Of a stretch of DNA of 64,000 nucleotides, positions 1 to 9,364 are shown piece by piece. Each line of letters opens with the position of its first letter. Position 1 is the stretch's first letter. The notes below the pieces were generated by a model. It saw nothing but the letters and a program-made list of their open reading frames with translations, was not told where the DNA came from and ran no database searches. The position numbers and the translations under genes were made by a program. This stretch comes from Devosia subaequoris (GTDB lineage Bacteria; Pseudomonadota; Alphaproteobacteria; Rhizobiales; Devosiaceae). The stretch spans positions 62,001 to 126,000 of the forward strand of contig NZ_JACIEW010000002.1 in assembly GCF_014197055.1 (NCBI RefSeq), in the 5' to 3' direction.

Positions 1-146
1 ACCAGCCCGATTTCTGGGGTGGTCCGCTGCTCGGGTTCAAGGCGCCGCATCCACGCACCCTCAAGATCACCGAGCGCAGCTTCACGCCCAATCCCGATGA
101 CGATCCGCTGCTGGTCGATGCCGACCAGCGCCGCAATCCCGCCTGA
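1..146 (+). CDS. C-terminal end of an unidentified protein (partial)
   Basis: An open frame enters from the left edge (first complete codon at base 3) and ends at TGA 144-146, giving about 47 residues that begin QPDFWGGPLLGFKAP and end in a charged tail, DADQRRNPA. Codon use is GC-rich and like the housekeeping genes of the window, so I take it as the end of a real gene rather than chance. I do not recognise the family; the body of the protein lies outside the window. It is the last normal gene before the transposon scar that starts near 460. Confidence 0.55.
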   Translation, partial: QPDFWGGPLLGFKAPHPRTLKITERSFTPNPDDDPLLVDADQRRNPA

Positions 147-459
147 TGTGGAACATGCGCCGGAAGATCGATGCCAGTGTCTTTCCGCGTCTTTCCGTGA
201 CCTATCTTACCCCCGTAGCAGGGCGCACTCGGGGCTATGGTGGCGCTGCTAAGATATCCTACATGAGCGGGAGCTATGGCGTTCAAACTACGGCGCGCCG
301 ACTCGAGCAAAGTCAGCTCGCGCGCCCAGTGGTGTGGAAACAATAGGCGAACTGCGATGTCCGCTTCCGGGAATGCGCCAAAGGTCATCCAATGGCAGGA
401 ACGGGGCGCTTGGGAGAATGTCCGCCATACGGGTTTCAGCCGGCGAGCCATGAGACACG
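147..459. other. Intergenic stretch with no recognisable gene
   Basis: About 310 bases lie between the end of the first gene and the glyoxalase remnant. Short open frames exist on both strands, but none has a ribosome binding site, a recognisable motif or typical codon use. I see no tRNA, no direct repeat and no clear transposon terminal repeat. It probably contains the left boundary of the decayed mobile-element region. Confidence 0.5.
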
Positions 460-576
460 CTATGGCAGATCGAAGTACACATCATCAGCGTTTTTGAACT
501 CGCAAGGGTTTCCGTCCGGGTCCGCGAAGATAGCTATCGTACCCCACTCGAACCGCAGGACCTCGAATCGATCCCA
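460..576 (-). pseudogene. C-terminal remnant of a VOC (glyoxalase/bleomycin-resistance fold) protein
   Basis: Reading the minus strand to the stop at 460-462 gives about 38 residues containing FEWGTIAIFADPDGNPCEF. The FADPDGN-x-x-E block is the typical last beta-strand motif of vicinal-oxygen-chelate proteins, where the Glu is usually a metal ligand. Only this end survives. Going upstream, the frame runs straight into the tniB remnant on the other strand at about 560-582, so the first two thirds of the gene are missing. I infer the gene was cut by a transposon insertion or a later deletion. It is too short to be functional. Confidence 0.6.
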
Positions 577-581
577 AGCCC

Positions 582-1377
582 TTGGAGCCGGTGCCGACGG
601 TCGAAGACGAGATTGTCGAAGCCAAGTTCGAGCGAATAGTCGCCCCCACGGTGTTCACCCAAGCGGCCTTGGCCAGGGAGTTTCTCAAGGGGCTCGGATA
701 CCCTGCCACGCGAAAATTGACGTCCGACTTGGCTTGGTCAAAAGTTGAAGACCGCCTTGCGCCTACTGGCTTTACGCACTTTGCAGTAGACGAAGTTCAG
801 TATGCATTCAGTCCTTCTACTCTCGGCCGTCATTCTGCAGAGGGTGAGCGCATCAAGATCCAAGGCGCATTCAGCCGCCTCCTATACCACCCGGTATGGC
901 CCCTGCCCCTCGTTTTGATCGGACTGCCCCAGATCGAAGCGGAATACTCGCACGCCGACTTCACCTTTATGCGTGAGCGATCCGATTTCATCGAGATCAA
1001 GGCGATGTCAATTGATGACCGGGCTGAACACACTCGCCTGAAGCGGGGTATAGAGGCGTTATGCGACATCGCTGAGATCGGGTGGACGCTGCACGACAAC
1101 GATTACCTGTTCGGACGCCTGATCCACGCGGCAGGACGCGCGCGCGGAATGGCAATCCACCTCGCTACGGAAGCAGTTAGCGAGGCCGTGAGGGTTGGGT
1201 CACGCAACCTCCAGCTATCTCATTTCAGGGACATCTACGCGAGCAAGGCAGATTGTGGGCATGAGGCCAACCCGTTCGCAGCAACAAACTGGAGGGGACA
1301 TAGACCCCGCAAACCTGCCCGGAGACCCGGACGAGAGTATTGGGGCGCGAATGAAGAAGATGAACCATGCAAGGTAA
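582..1377 (+). pseudogene. tniB: tniB-like transposition ATPase, 5'-truncated and frameshifted
   Basis: The frame (first usable codon TTG 582) reads as an AAA ATPase of the TniB/TnsC type: a Walker B-like strand THFAVDEVQYAF, then sensor segments LPLVLIGLPQIEAEY and LIHAAGRARGMAIHLATEA. TniB proteins carry a Walker A loop before this region; none is present, so the N-terminus is missing. Near the end the natural tail DIDPANLPGDPDESIGAR lies in the next frame and stops at TAA 1375-1377. A single extra G in the GGGG run at 1294-1297 explains the shift; the uncorrected frame runs on to 1463. The restored stop overlaps the tniQ start at 1367, the usual translational coupling. Lacking Walker A, it should not bind ATP. 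Family call is from motifs only. Confidence 0.7.
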
Positions 1378-3188
1378 GCTCGCCGAACTCAAATGGCGAG
1401 AGCAGGAACCCGCTCATTCCTACGCGTCCCGCTTGGCAGCCCACTATGCGTGCTCTAGTGTAAAAGAGTTTCTCTCAGATTTTGATATCAACAACTACCG
1501 CTTTGCAGCCGGAGAGGATTTCGAGGTAGAGGCGCTAGCTACGCTTACCGGCACAGACCAGGATCTCCTCCGGCTCGCAACTCCAAAAACCAAGGCAGGC
1601 ACTTTTGCATTCGGCTCGGAAAAGTTCAGCCTCTATTATTCGCGCCGCAAGCGCATAGCGGCTTGCGTGGAGTGCATCGGCGAAGACATCAACGGTCACC
1701 GAGACACTCTCCCGGAGGCAGCGGCCTACCTCCGCCAACCCTAGGTCCTGTCGCCACTTATGACCTGTGCAAAACATTGTCGGCCGCTCTCCTCTTTGGG
1801 CAATACAGGAACGTTCGATCAAAGATATGACTACGCGCTCCGCCTTGATGGCATTGCAGAGCAGCTTCCTCGACTGCTCGCAGGAACGGCGCATCGCGAA
1901 GAGTCAGCGTTCGAATGTTACGTCCGCGAGCGTCTATCCGGTTGCCGCAAATCATCCTTGTGGCTGGATGCGCTACCACTCAACGAACTGTTCGGCCTGT
2001 GCGCCAACCTTGGCTTGAAGGTGCTGGACCTGAACAAAGGATTTTTGCAGCTGGATGAACCGGAGCAGCAAGCGACGTATCAGGCGGGATTCGCTGTTCT
2101 GGTGGGAGGTCAAGAGTCACTTCGCGAATTCTTTTGTCACGTCATTCGAACGCACACCTTGAAGCTTCCACTCGGCCCAGCGTCACCGTTGGGACGAACC
2201 TACACCGCGCTCCTCGGCTCTCGAGCAAGCTGGCAAAGATTCGGCCCAGTTCTCGAAGAGCTCGCGCACGCTGTGTGGTCCGGATGATACACCTATATTT
2301 GGCGTAAAGATCGACCGGCGGCGACTGTATAGCGTGAGAAGAGCTGGAGCCGAATTCGGCATGACTCCAAAGACGCTGCTTGGATACGCTGAGGCGAACG
2401 GCGCCGCAAACATCACCGTTGTTCATACACAGCACGGTCCTCGCAAGTGGATCACTATCGATGCGACCGTCGCCGAACGCCTGTTTCGGGAGCCCTGCGA
2501 GACGGGTTGGCGCAAACGCCTTCGTGCAATGGGAATGACCGCCAAGACCTTGAATGCGGTGCTGGCCGCTGGGCTTCTACGGCCGCTTGAGGTGAAGCCG
2601 GGACACTCAGGATTCGCACCGTTGCGGGCTGGTGAAGTCGATGCACTCATGGACCAGTTTTTAGGCCGGGCTGAACTGATCGACAAAAAGCCAACCGATT
2701 GTGCACGGTTGCTCGACGTGTCGAGATGCTTGGAAGGTACCATTATTCTGCATCAGCAAATAGTGGAGGGAAAAATATGGGTTGGCAGACTGTGTGGCGA
2801 GAACAGGCCATATGCGTCGATAGTCGTGAAAAGGTCGGACGTGGACGCAGCGCTGGTTTGGCCCGACCGTTTCTCATTTCGCACAGCTTCGGACCTCACA
2901 AACTTGGACAAATCGATCATCTATGCGGCCTGGCGAAACGGCTGGGTGACCAGCGAACAGGAGTGGGAACTACGCAGCGGACAGATGATGCCCGCCCTTA
3001 CCCGCGCAACCGTGGATAAGCTCTCCAACGATTTTATCGGACTCATGCAACTGGCCGGAGGTAACCCACGGAGAGCTGGGGCACTCCGACGTCTATTGGC
3101 GGCAAAGGGGATTAGTCCAGCCATTACCATTGAACGAGGCGCCTGCGCCTATCTTCGCGAACAGGTTCGAGACTGGTTACCCGGCTAG
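1367..3188 (+). pseudogene. tniQ: tniQ-like transposition protein broken by one stop codon and one frameshift
   Basis: Three adjacent open segments (1367-1744, 1760-2287, 2334-3188) join into one protein of about 607 codons, a normal size for larger TniQ/TnsD proteins. The start KLAELKWREQEPAHSYASR is TniQ-like, and a zinc knuckle is split over the first break: CVEC, then TCAKHC. The first break is an in-frame TAG at 1742-1744 where Trp (TGG) is expected (YLRQP*VLSPL). The second is one extra G at 2282-2283: removing it joins AHAVWS to DDTPIFGVKIDRRRLYSVR in the next frame. The last third contains helix-turn-helix-like stretches (EFGMTPKTLLGYA) and runs intact to TAG 3186-3188. No tniA transposase is present, so the element cannot move by itself. 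Confidence 0.72.
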
Positions 3189-3213
3189 AAGTCTTTCAAT
3201 TCTCCCCTATCCA

Positions 3214-3236
3214 GGGCCGCCATTGGCGGCCCTTTT
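3214..3236 (+). terminator. Rho-independent terminator after the tniQ remnant
   Basis: A perfect 8-bp stem GGGCCGCC / GGCGGCCC with an ATT loop is followed directly by TTTTATTTT, 25 bases after the tniQ stop. It separates the scar from the alditol oxidase gene downstream. Confidence 0.85.
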
Positions 3237-3327
3237 ATTTTGCCTGACGAAGAGGGATAATCCAATTGCTGACTTTGGGAAACTTCGATTCCATGGATGC
3301 CAAAAAACTCAATGAAATCAATCCAGA

Positions 3328-4605
3328 TTGGAAATTCCGATTCAATCTCTACACAAGCCAAGCAACTGGGCGGGTAATATCGTATTCGCCGCGCGCACTG
3401 TCGAACGACCCCGCACGATCGCTGAACTCCAGGACATAGTGCGCTGGTCAGGCAAGATACGCGTACTGGGCTCCGGCCATTCGTTCAACACCATTGCCGA
3501 TACCGACGACACACTCCTCATTCTGTCCGACCTTGAGCGCAGGATAGAGATAGACCCTGCCGCCCGGACAGTGAACGTAGATGGTGGCGCCACCTATGCC
3601 GATCTGGCGCCAATTCTGCATGCATCCGGTTTCGCCCTACACAATGTTGCGTCCTTGCCCAACATCACGATTGCCGGCGCGGTCGCGACTGCCACGCACG
3701 GTTCGGGCGACGCCAACAAGAACCTCGCCGCCGCCGTCTCTGGGATCAAGCTGGTTACGGCCAATGGCGAAATACTGAATCTGAGCCGTGGAGACGCCGA
3801 TTTCGATGGCGCCGTCGTCAGCCTCGGAGCGCTCGGGGTCATCTGTGAACTGACGCTGGATATCGTCCCCAGTTTCGAGATACGCCAGAACGTCTATCTG
3901 GACTTGCCGGTATCGGCCGTTATCGACAACTTCGATGCGCTGATGTCCCGTGCCTATAGCGTCAGCCTTTTTACGCGCTGGCAGGGCGCGGCCACTGACC
4001 AGATCTGGGTAAAGGCGCTGACGAGTGCCGGGGAACCGCCGGCTGACGTGCTCGGAGCTCGTGCAGCGACAAAGGCCTGCCACCCCATTCCTGATATGGA
4101 TGGAACCAATTGCACCGCTCAATTCGGCGTGGCCGGTCCGTGGCACGAGCGGCTGTTTCACTTCGCCATTGGCAACACCGCCTCTGCGGGGGCGGAGCTG
4201 CAGTCGGAGTTCTTTGTAAAGCGCAGCGATGCCCCCGCCGCCATCGCAGCACTGCACGCGGCCCAGGAGCATTTCTCAAAGGCATTGTTCATCTCGGAAG
4301 TCCGCTCGGTGGCCGCCGACGCGCTGTGGCTCAGTTCCGCCTATGAACAGGACACGATTGGCTTTCACTTCACCTGGCACCCAGAATGGAAGCCAACACT
4401 TGCTGCCGTGAAGGCGGTAGAAGCGGCCCTAACCCCATTCAATCCGCGTCCGCATTGGGCCAAGCTCTTCACCCTGCCCGCTGCCACGATTGAAGCTGCA
4501 TTCCCACGCCTTCCGGACTTCCGCGAGCTCGCCAAGCGCCATGATCCGGAAGGGAAATTCCGCAACAGGTTTGTTACCGAACTCTTCTTCAGCCAACCGG
4601 CTTAG
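3328..4605 (+). CDS. FAD-linked alditol oxidase (xylitol/sorbitol oxidase type)
   Basis: The 425-residue protein matches the VAO-type alditol oxidase family: an N-terminal FAD-binding-4 domain (about 15-155) and a D-arabinono-lactone-oxidase-type C-terminal half. The start NWAGNIVFAA, the GSGHSFN block with His51 (the residue that binds FAD covalently in Streptomyces AldO), AGAVATATHGSG, FGVAGPWHERL and the final HPEWKPT/PHWAKLFTLP regions all follow AldO. Family members oxidise the C1 hydroxyl of sugar alcohols with oxygen, giving an aldose and hydrogen peroxide. No signal peptide is seen, so it is probably cytoplasmic. The start is TTG 3328, because a stop lies just upstream at 3313 and no ATG is available; there is no strong ribosome site. 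It ends convergently against the deacetylase with no gap. The exact polyol is unknown. Confidence 0.87.
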   Translation: MEIPIQSLHKPSNWAGNIVFAARTVERPRTIAELQDIVRWSGKIRVLGSGHSFNTIADTDDTLLILSDLERRIEIDPAARTVNVDGGATYADLAPILHASGFALHNVASLPNITIAGAVATATHGSGDANKNLAAAVSGIKLVTANGEILNLSRGDADFDGAVVSLGALGVICELTLDIVPSFEIRQNVYLDLPVSAVIDNFDALMSRAYSVSLFTRWQGAATDQIWVKALTSAGEPPADVLGARAATKACHPIPDMDGTNCTAQFGVAGPWHERLFHFAIGNTASAGAELQSEFFVKRSDAPAAIAALHAAQEHFSKALFISEVRSVAADALWLSSAYEQDTIGFHFTWHPEWKPTLAAVKAVEAALTPFNPRPHWAKLFTLPAATIEAAFPRLPDFRELAKRHDPEGKFRNRFVTELFFSQPA

Positions 4606-5487
4606 CTACAGGCTACTGGCGTCTGCCGTGATGACGCTGCGGCCGAACACTCCGTCTGCCTTGGGCACCAGACGGACCACCGAGTAACCGCGCGCCTTCA
4701 GCTCGGCCAGAAAGCCCGGGAGCAGGTCGACGGTACGCTGATGTATGTCGTGGAATAGAACGATGCCACTGCCGCGCGCTTCCAGCCGATCAAGCGTCCG
4801 GTTGGCTACCGTCTGCGCACTTTGCTTGTAATAGTCCTTGCTGTCGATATCGACGTCCAGCACCACCATGTCTCCGTGCAGGAGACTGGTCCGAAGAAAG
4901 CCGGTTTGCGCCAGGTAGGGGAAGCGGAAGAACGGTGCAAGCTGCCCTGCTCCACCTAGGGCTTCGGCAACTGCCGCCTCCCCGCGAGCAATTTCCGCAA
5001 GCGCCGCTCGGCGAGGCAGATTGGCCAGATTGCTGTGATCGAAGGTGTGGCTGCCCACGCTATGGCCGCGCCGGGCCACTTCCTGGGCCAGCGCCGGATT
5101 GGATTTGGCCGCTGAACCGAGCATGAGGAACGTCCCCTTCACGCCGTATCGGTCGAGCGCATCGAGAATTTTCGGCGTCTTGCCCGGCCGTGGACCATCA
5201 TCGAAAGTCAGGATGACTTCACCCGGGCGCAAAATGATATCGGTGGTCGAAGCGACTTCAAGCGTTCGGCCGGCAAGCTGGCTGGTGCCGAATATTCGGC
5301 GCGGCATCGCCTGTTCCAACCGAGCCGACGCGCTGCGCGCTGCGCTGCCCGTAATTACTTCGTCGCTGCCTGCGGAAGGTGAGTTGGCAAGAGAATTTTG
5401 GCTGATTGGCTTGGCGCAGCCAGCCAAGGTTAAAGCAAGCAGGCCCGAACACAAAAGCGCTGAAAACAACCGCAAGACTGAGCCCAC
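4606..5487 (-). CDS. Polysaccharide deacetylase (NodB homology) lipoprotein
   Basis: The 293-residue protein starts with a lipoprotein signal ending in LTLAGC (lipidated Cys24), so it should be anchored in the cell envelope. The NodB-type catalytic domain fills about 88-280: TFDDGP at 94-99 (catalytic base and metal Asp), SHTFDH with the two metal His at 147 and 151, FFRFPY around 186-191, and IVLFHD with the catalytic His. Family members remove N- or O-acetyl groups from chitooligosaccharide, peptidoglycan or exopolysaccharide. The set of catalytic motifs is complete. The stop CTA 4606-4608 directly abuts the stop of the alditol oxidase. The substrate cannot be read from sequence. Confidence 0.9.
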   Translation of the reverse strand: MGSVLRLFSALLCSGLLALTLAGCAKPISQNSLANSPSAGSDEVITGSAARSASARLEQAMPRRIFGTSQLAGRTLEVASTTDIILRPGEVILTFDDGPRPGKTPKILDALDRYGVKGTFLMLGSAAKSNPALAQEVARRGHSVGSHTFDHSNLANLPRRAALAEIARGEAAVAEALGGAGQLAPFFRFPYLAQTGFLRTSLLHGDMVVLDVDIDSKDYYKQSAQTVANRTLDRLEARGSGIVLFHDIHQRTVDLLPGFLAELKARGYSVVRLVPKADGVFGRSVITADASSL

Positions 5488-5555
5488 CCGTCCAAATCAA
5501 GTGGGTCTACTTTTCGCGATTTATGGTTAACAATCCCCTCGCAAGACCTTAAGAT

Positions 5556-6020
5556 TTACTTACTCGCCAGAATTTTGGCCCGACGCCCCAAAGTATCGAG
5601 GGCACTCAGAAACAACGATCGATCCGCAGGACGAAAGCTCGCATTGTGGCCGGAAATCTCACCGGTCTCGCGCAGATGCTGCTTGAGATCACGCATGGCC
5701 AGCGCCATGCCGATCGAGGCCGGCGTAAACGGCTTTCCCGTGAAGCCGAGCACATGGCAGCCCTTGTCGATGGCCCGGCTGGCCAGCGGAATATCGGCTG
5801 TCAGCACGATGTCATTGGCCTTGGCGTGCTCAACGATCCAGTCATCAGCCGCATCGGCACCCGCCGCAACAACTACAACCTGCACCATCGGATCACGCGA
5901 TGGCCTGATCCCGCCATTGCTGACAATGATGATGACCAGCCCCAATCGCTCGGCGACCTTCTTGGCCTCCTCCTTTACCGGACAGGCATCGGCATCAACG
6001 AAGATAGTCGGTTCAGGCAT
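5556..6020 (-). CDS. UPF0178 (YaiI/YqxD) family protein
   Basis: About 154 residues starting MPEPTIFVDADACPV. The IFVDADACPVKEE start, the VSNGG block and the TADIPLASRA block are the signatures of the YaiI/YqxD family, which has a PIN-like fold with conserved Asp residues; its cellular role is not established. I chose ATG 6020 because the family begins a few residues before VDADACPV; the frame stays open upstream but that part does not look like the family. The start overlaps the end of the P-loop gene by eight bases, so the two are probably co-transcribed. Confidence 0.88.
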   Translation of the reverse strand: MPEPTIFVDADACPVKEEAKKVAERLGLVIIIVSNGGIRPSRDPMVQVVVVAAGADAADDWIVEHAKANDIVLTADIPLASRAIDKGCHVLGFTGKPFTPASIGMALAMRDLKQHLRETGEISGHNASFRPADRSLFLSALDTLGRRAKILASK

Positions 6021-6564
6021 GCGCGATTTCGTCCAGCACAAAGGTCAAGCGATCTTCCACGGACACTTTGGGAAGCTCGACCACGCGATACCCGATTTCC
6101 GCATAGGCGTCACGTATCGGCCCATAAATGCGCTGCGCGTGCTCCCAACCCTCTGTGCGTTCGGCATCGTCGGCGTAAATTTCGCGCCAGGGCGGCGCAA
6201 GGAAGACGGTAGAATTATAGCGATAGAGGCGCGCGGCCCGCGCAAAATGCTCGGTCTCCGCCAACCCCATGATCCGGCCATAGGCCAGGAGATCGGGAAT
6301 ACCCCGGTCACACAGGGCCGGTCCTTTGCCCGCGCAAAGCGCTTCAAAAGTCTGAATGTCCCGGTCGAGCATCAATTCGGCAAACCGGGCCGGATCGCGC
6401 CATTGTAGCGCCGGTCCATCAATGGCGGTCTGCACCTGGATTACGGCCCGAGCCGCCTCGCGTCCGATGCGAATGCCTCGCGCAGCCGCCGCATTGAGCA
6501 GTGTTGTCTTGCCCGCGCCGGGTGCACCGGTCAGCACGAACAGGCTTTCGCCAGCATGGGTCAT
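6013..6564 (-). CDS. P-loop ATPase (AAA_28-type kinase-like protein)
   Basis: A 183-residue protein with a clear Walker A motif, TGAPGAGKTTLL (about 12-23), followed by an acidic/basic alpha-beta sequence with a DRGIPD block and a YRYNSTVFLAPPWREIY segment. This pattern fits the small predicted ATPases of the AAA_28/nucleotide-kinase-like group found in proteobacteria. It lies upstream of, and overlaps, the UPF0178 gene. The function is unknown beyond nucleotide binding. Confidence 0.8.
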   Translation of the reverse strand: MTHAGESLFVLTGAPGAGKTTLLNAAAARGIRIGREAARAVIQVQTAIDGPALQWRDPARFAELMLDRDIQTFEALCAGKGPALCDRGIPDLLAYGRIMGLAETEHFARAARLYRYNSTVFLAPPWREIYADDAERTEGWEHAQRIYGPIRDAYAEIGYRVVELPKVSVEDRLTFVLDEIAHA

Positions 6565-6636
6565 GCTGTTGCCTCGTAAACAATGTCGGGGAAGCGGCGA
6601 TAACGCCGCTCCTCCAACCTAGGCGAGGCGTGCCGA

Positions 6637-7764
6637 TCAGTAAACCACCACCGACCGAATGCTTTCGCCCGAATGCATCATGTCAAAGCCCTTGTTGATG
6701 TCTTCGAGCCGCAGCGTATGCGTGATCATGGGATCGATATCGATCTTGCCGTCCAGATACCAGTCGACAATCTTGGGCACATCCGTCCGCCCCTTGGCGC
6801 CACCAAAGGCCGTGCCCATCCAGGTGCGCCCGGTAACCAGCTGGAATGGCCGTGTCGAAATCTCCTGGCCTGCCCCGGCCACGCCGATCACCACCGACTT
6901 GCCCCAGCCGCGATGCGCACATTCGAGCGCCTGACGCATAACCTTGGTGTTACCGGTGCAATCGAATGTGTAATCGGCACCGCCGATCAGATCGCCACGG
7001 CGCTTGGTCAGATTGACGAGATAGGGAACGATATCCTCACCGATTTCGGTGGGATTGACGAAATGGGTCATGCCAAAACGCTCGCCCCATTCCTTCTTTC
7101 CATTATTGATATCGACGCCAATGATCATGTCCGCACCGGCCAGGCGCAGACCCTGAATGACATTGAGCCCGATACCGCCCAGACCGAACACCACGGCAGT
7201 TGCGCCGATTTCCACCTTGGCCGTGTTGATTACCGCCCCGATGCCGGTCGTCACCCCACAGCCGACATAGCAAACCTTGTCGAACGCCGCCGCCGGATCA
7301 ATCTTGGCGACCGCAATCTCGGGCATGACGGTGTAGTTCGAGAAGGTCGAGCAGCCCATATAGTGGTAGATCGGCTTGCCCTCGAGGGAGAAGCGCGAGG
7401 TTCCGTCGGGCATGAGCCCCTGCCCCTGGGTCGCGCGGATGGCGGTGCACAGATTGGTCTTGCCCGACCGGCACGAATAGCACTCACGGCATTCGGGCGT
7501 GTAGAGCGGGATGACATGGTCGCCCTTCTTCACGCTGGTAACACCGGCACCAACATCCACCACGACGCCGGCCCCCTCGTGCCCAAGGATAGAGGGGAAC
7601 AGCCCCTCAGGGTCAGCCCCTGAAAGCGTGAAATCATCAGTGTGACAAAGCCCGGTGGCCTTGATCTCGATCAGAACTTCGCCCGCCTTGGGGCCCTCCA
7701 GATCCACTTCGACAATCTCAAGCGGCTTTCCTGCGGCAAGGGCGACGGCGGCACGGGTCTTCAT
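6637..7764 (-). CDS. frmA: S-(hydroxymethyl)glutathione dehydrogenase / class III alcohol dehydrogenase
   Basis: The 375-residue protein is a full-length zinc alcohol dehydrogenase of class III. Catalytic zinc ligands are Cys40 (ATGLCHTD) and His62 (GHEGAG), with the third in VGCGVTTG. Structural zinc ligands are Cys92, 95, 98 and 106 ([17 protein letters not shown]). The NAD-binding Rossmann loop is [13 protein letters not shown]. It oxidises the formaldehyde-glutathione adduct to S-formylglutathione, the main formaldehyde detoxification step in proteobacteria; it can also reduce S-nitrosoglutathione. No S-formylglutathione hydrolase gene lies next to it here. Near-universal conservation makes this a secure call. 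Confidence 0.96.
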   Translation of the reverse strand: MKTRAAVALAAGKPLEIVEVDLEGPKAGEVLIEIKATGLCHTDDFTLSGADPEGLFPSILGHEGAGVVVDVGAGVTSVKKGDHVIPLYTPECRECYSCRSGKTNLCTAIRATQGQGLMPDGTSRFSLEGKPIYHYMGCSTFSNYTVMPEIAVAKIDPAAAFDKVCYVGCGVTTGIGAVINTAKVEIGATAVVFGLGGIGLNVIQGLRLAGADMIIGVDINNGKKEWGERFGMTHFVNPTEIGEDIVPYLVNLTKRRGDLIGGADYTFDCTGNTKVMRQALECAHRGWGKSVVIGVAGAGQEISTRPFQLVTGRTWMGTAFGGAKGRTDVPKIVDWYLDGKIDIDPMITHTLRLEDINKGFDMMHSGESIRSVVVY

Positions 7765-7826
7765 AGCTCAACAACTCCAGTCTGATGCGCCGGACCATGC
7801 CACGCGCCGCCCTCCGACCGCAACCG

Positions 7827-8522
7827 CTAGCCACCGCCCCCTCCGCCGCCAAGGGACAACATGACGTTGACCGCGGACGCCAATAGCAGCGTGTTGTAGA
7901 GGTGAGAAAAGACCAGATGGACAACAACGCGCCGTCGCATTGTATTGCTGGCGATCTTGACGTCTGACGTCGCAACCGAAGTGCCTACCGTGTAGGAGAA
8001 ATACATGAAGGCGACAGCGTCTGGTTTCTCGTCGCCGGGGAACTGCAGTCCACCCGCGTTTTCTTGCTTCTCGTCATGCCCTTCTTCCGGAGCCTGATAG
8101 TATTCGTAAGCGTAATGCAAGGCACCAAGCGCCTGCACGGTAAACCACCCCAGAACAACAGAGGCAACGCCGAGCGTGACTGCAATTGGGTCGGGCTTGC
8201 CACCATTGGCAAGCGCCAGTGTCAGGGACACCACCGAGGCCAGAACGACGAGCGAGACAATAGCGAAAATACCGGCGGCGGGAGTGTCTTCCGCCCGCGC
8301 ATTCTCTTGTAGATAGTCCGCCGTCAGCATCGGCACTTTGAGAAAAGTCAGCGCCAGAAACACCGCGAACAATGCATTGGAGCTGAAACCGATCGCATAT
8401 TTGGGCGCCAGCCAAAGAGATAGAGTCAGAACGGCACTCCCCGCGATCAGTCCGGCGTAGGACTGGGCGTGGCGCGGCAAGATCCGCCTGCGCAGCAAGG
8501 AATGTGACTGGAGGTCATTCAT
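7827..8522 (-). CDS. DUF1345 family membrane protein
   Basis: A 231-residue integral membrane protein with about five hydrophobic segments (for example GLIAGSAVLTLSLWLAP and IFAIVSLVVLASVVSLTLAL). The block AFMYFSYTVGTSVATSDV near the C-terminus is characteristic of DUF1345 (PF07077). The function of this family is unknown. It ends in a run of glycines (SLGGGGGGG), which is unusual. It is on the same strand as the sugar transporter upstream but is separated by about 50 bases and shows no functional link. Confidence 0.85.
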   Translation of the reverse strand: MNDLQSHSLLRRRILPRHAQSYAGLIAGSAVLTLSLWLAPKYAIGFSSNALFAVFLALTFLKVPMLTADYLQENARAEDTPAAGIFAIVSLVVLASVVSLTLALANGGKPDPIAVTLGVASVVLGWFTVQALGALHYAYEYYQAPEEGHDEKQENAGGLQFPGDEKPDAVAFMYFSYTVGTSVATSDVKIASNTMRRRVVVHLVFSHLYNTLLLASAVNVMLSLGGGGGGG

Positions 8523-8571
8523 GGCGTTCCGTCCCGGCGCAACCTTGTGGGGCCGCGCCGGATCAACGCCC

Positions 8572-9354
8572 TTAGCCCGGAATGGCTCCCGGCCCTGGCT
8601 GTGCGCCCGGCGGCACCTTGCCCATGATGATCATGCCCAGCACTTCATCCTTGGTGACATCGGAGGTTTTCGCCTGCCCCACGACTTGCCCGTTTTTCAT
8701 CACCACGACCCGATCCGCCAGATCGAACACATCGTGGATATCGTGGCTGATCAGGAAAATGCCGATCCCCTCGGTCTTGAGTTGCTTGATCAACTCACCC
8801 ACCTGCGCGGTTTCCTGCGGTCCCAAGGCGGCCGTGGGCTCGTCCATGATCAGTATGCGTGCATTGAACAGGATCGCCCTGGCAATTGCCACGGACTGGC
8901 GCTGCCCCCCCGAAAGTGCCTTCACCGGCTCCTTGAAGCGGCGGAAGTTAGGGTTAAGCCGCCCCATGACTTCACGCGCCTTGGACTCCATTGCAGCATC
9001 GTCCAGCGTTCCGAGCGAAGTGACCATCTCACGGCCAAGGAACAGATTTGCCGCCGCATCGACATTGTCTGCAACAGCGAGCTGCTGGTAGATCGTTTCA
9101 ATGCCATAGGCTTTGGCGTCGCGCGGATTGTTGATCGTCGCCGTCTCGCCATTGATGCGGATTTCGCCCTCGTCGCGCTTGTAGGCGCCTGAGAGAATCT
9201 TGATCAGCGTCGACTTGCCCGCGCCATTGTGGCCAAGCAGGCCGACCACTTCCCCGCTATGCAGATCGATCGAGGCGCGATCCACTGCGTGAATGCCGCC
9301 GAAGGAGATCGAGATGTCGGTCATTTCGACCAGAGGCTTGCCGGTATCCAGCAT
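8572..9354 (-). CDS. xylG: Sugar ABC transporter ATP-binding protein (XylG type)
   Basis: The 260-residue protein is a single-domain ABC ATPase: Walker [10 protein letters not shown] (41-49), signature [15 protein letters not shown], Walker [13 protein letters not shown], and the switch His in [11 protein letters not shown]. coli XylG and RbsA have two fused domains; the single-domain form with this sequence is typical of alphaproteobacterial monosaccharide uptake systems. ATG 9354 is chosen because AGGAG stands 7 bases upstream; the open frame continues upstream but overlaps the permease. It is the last gene of the xylF-xylH-xylG-like operon, starting 10 bases after the permease stop. Confidence 0.9.
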   Translation of the reverse strand: MLDTGKPLVEMTDISISFGGIHAVDRASIDLHSGEVVGLLGHNGAGKSTLIKILSGAYKRDEGEIRINGETATINNPRDAKAYGIETIYQQLAVADNVDAAANLFLGREMVTSLGTLDDAAMESKAREVMGRLNPNFRRFKEPVKALSGGQRQSVAIARAILFNARILIMDEPTAALGPQETAQVGELIKQLKTEGIGIFLISHDIHDVFDLADRVVVMKNGQVVGQAKTSDVTKDEVLGMIIMGKVPPGAQPGPGAIPG

Positions 9355-9364
9355 AACGCAACTC

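Noticed and set aside
147..459. Transposon terminal repeats or a tRNA att site at the left boundary of the tni remnant
   Set aside because: No inverted repeat or target-site duplication could be matched with the right side near 3190-3320.
5526..5552. GTTAAC and CTTAAG near the deacetylase start as a CtrA site
   Set aside because: The half-sites are too far apart for TTAA-N7-TTAA.
6673..7623. Plus-strand open frame of 316 codons opposite the frmA gene
   Set aside because: frmA on the minus strand has all zinc and NAD motifs; the plus-strand reading has none.
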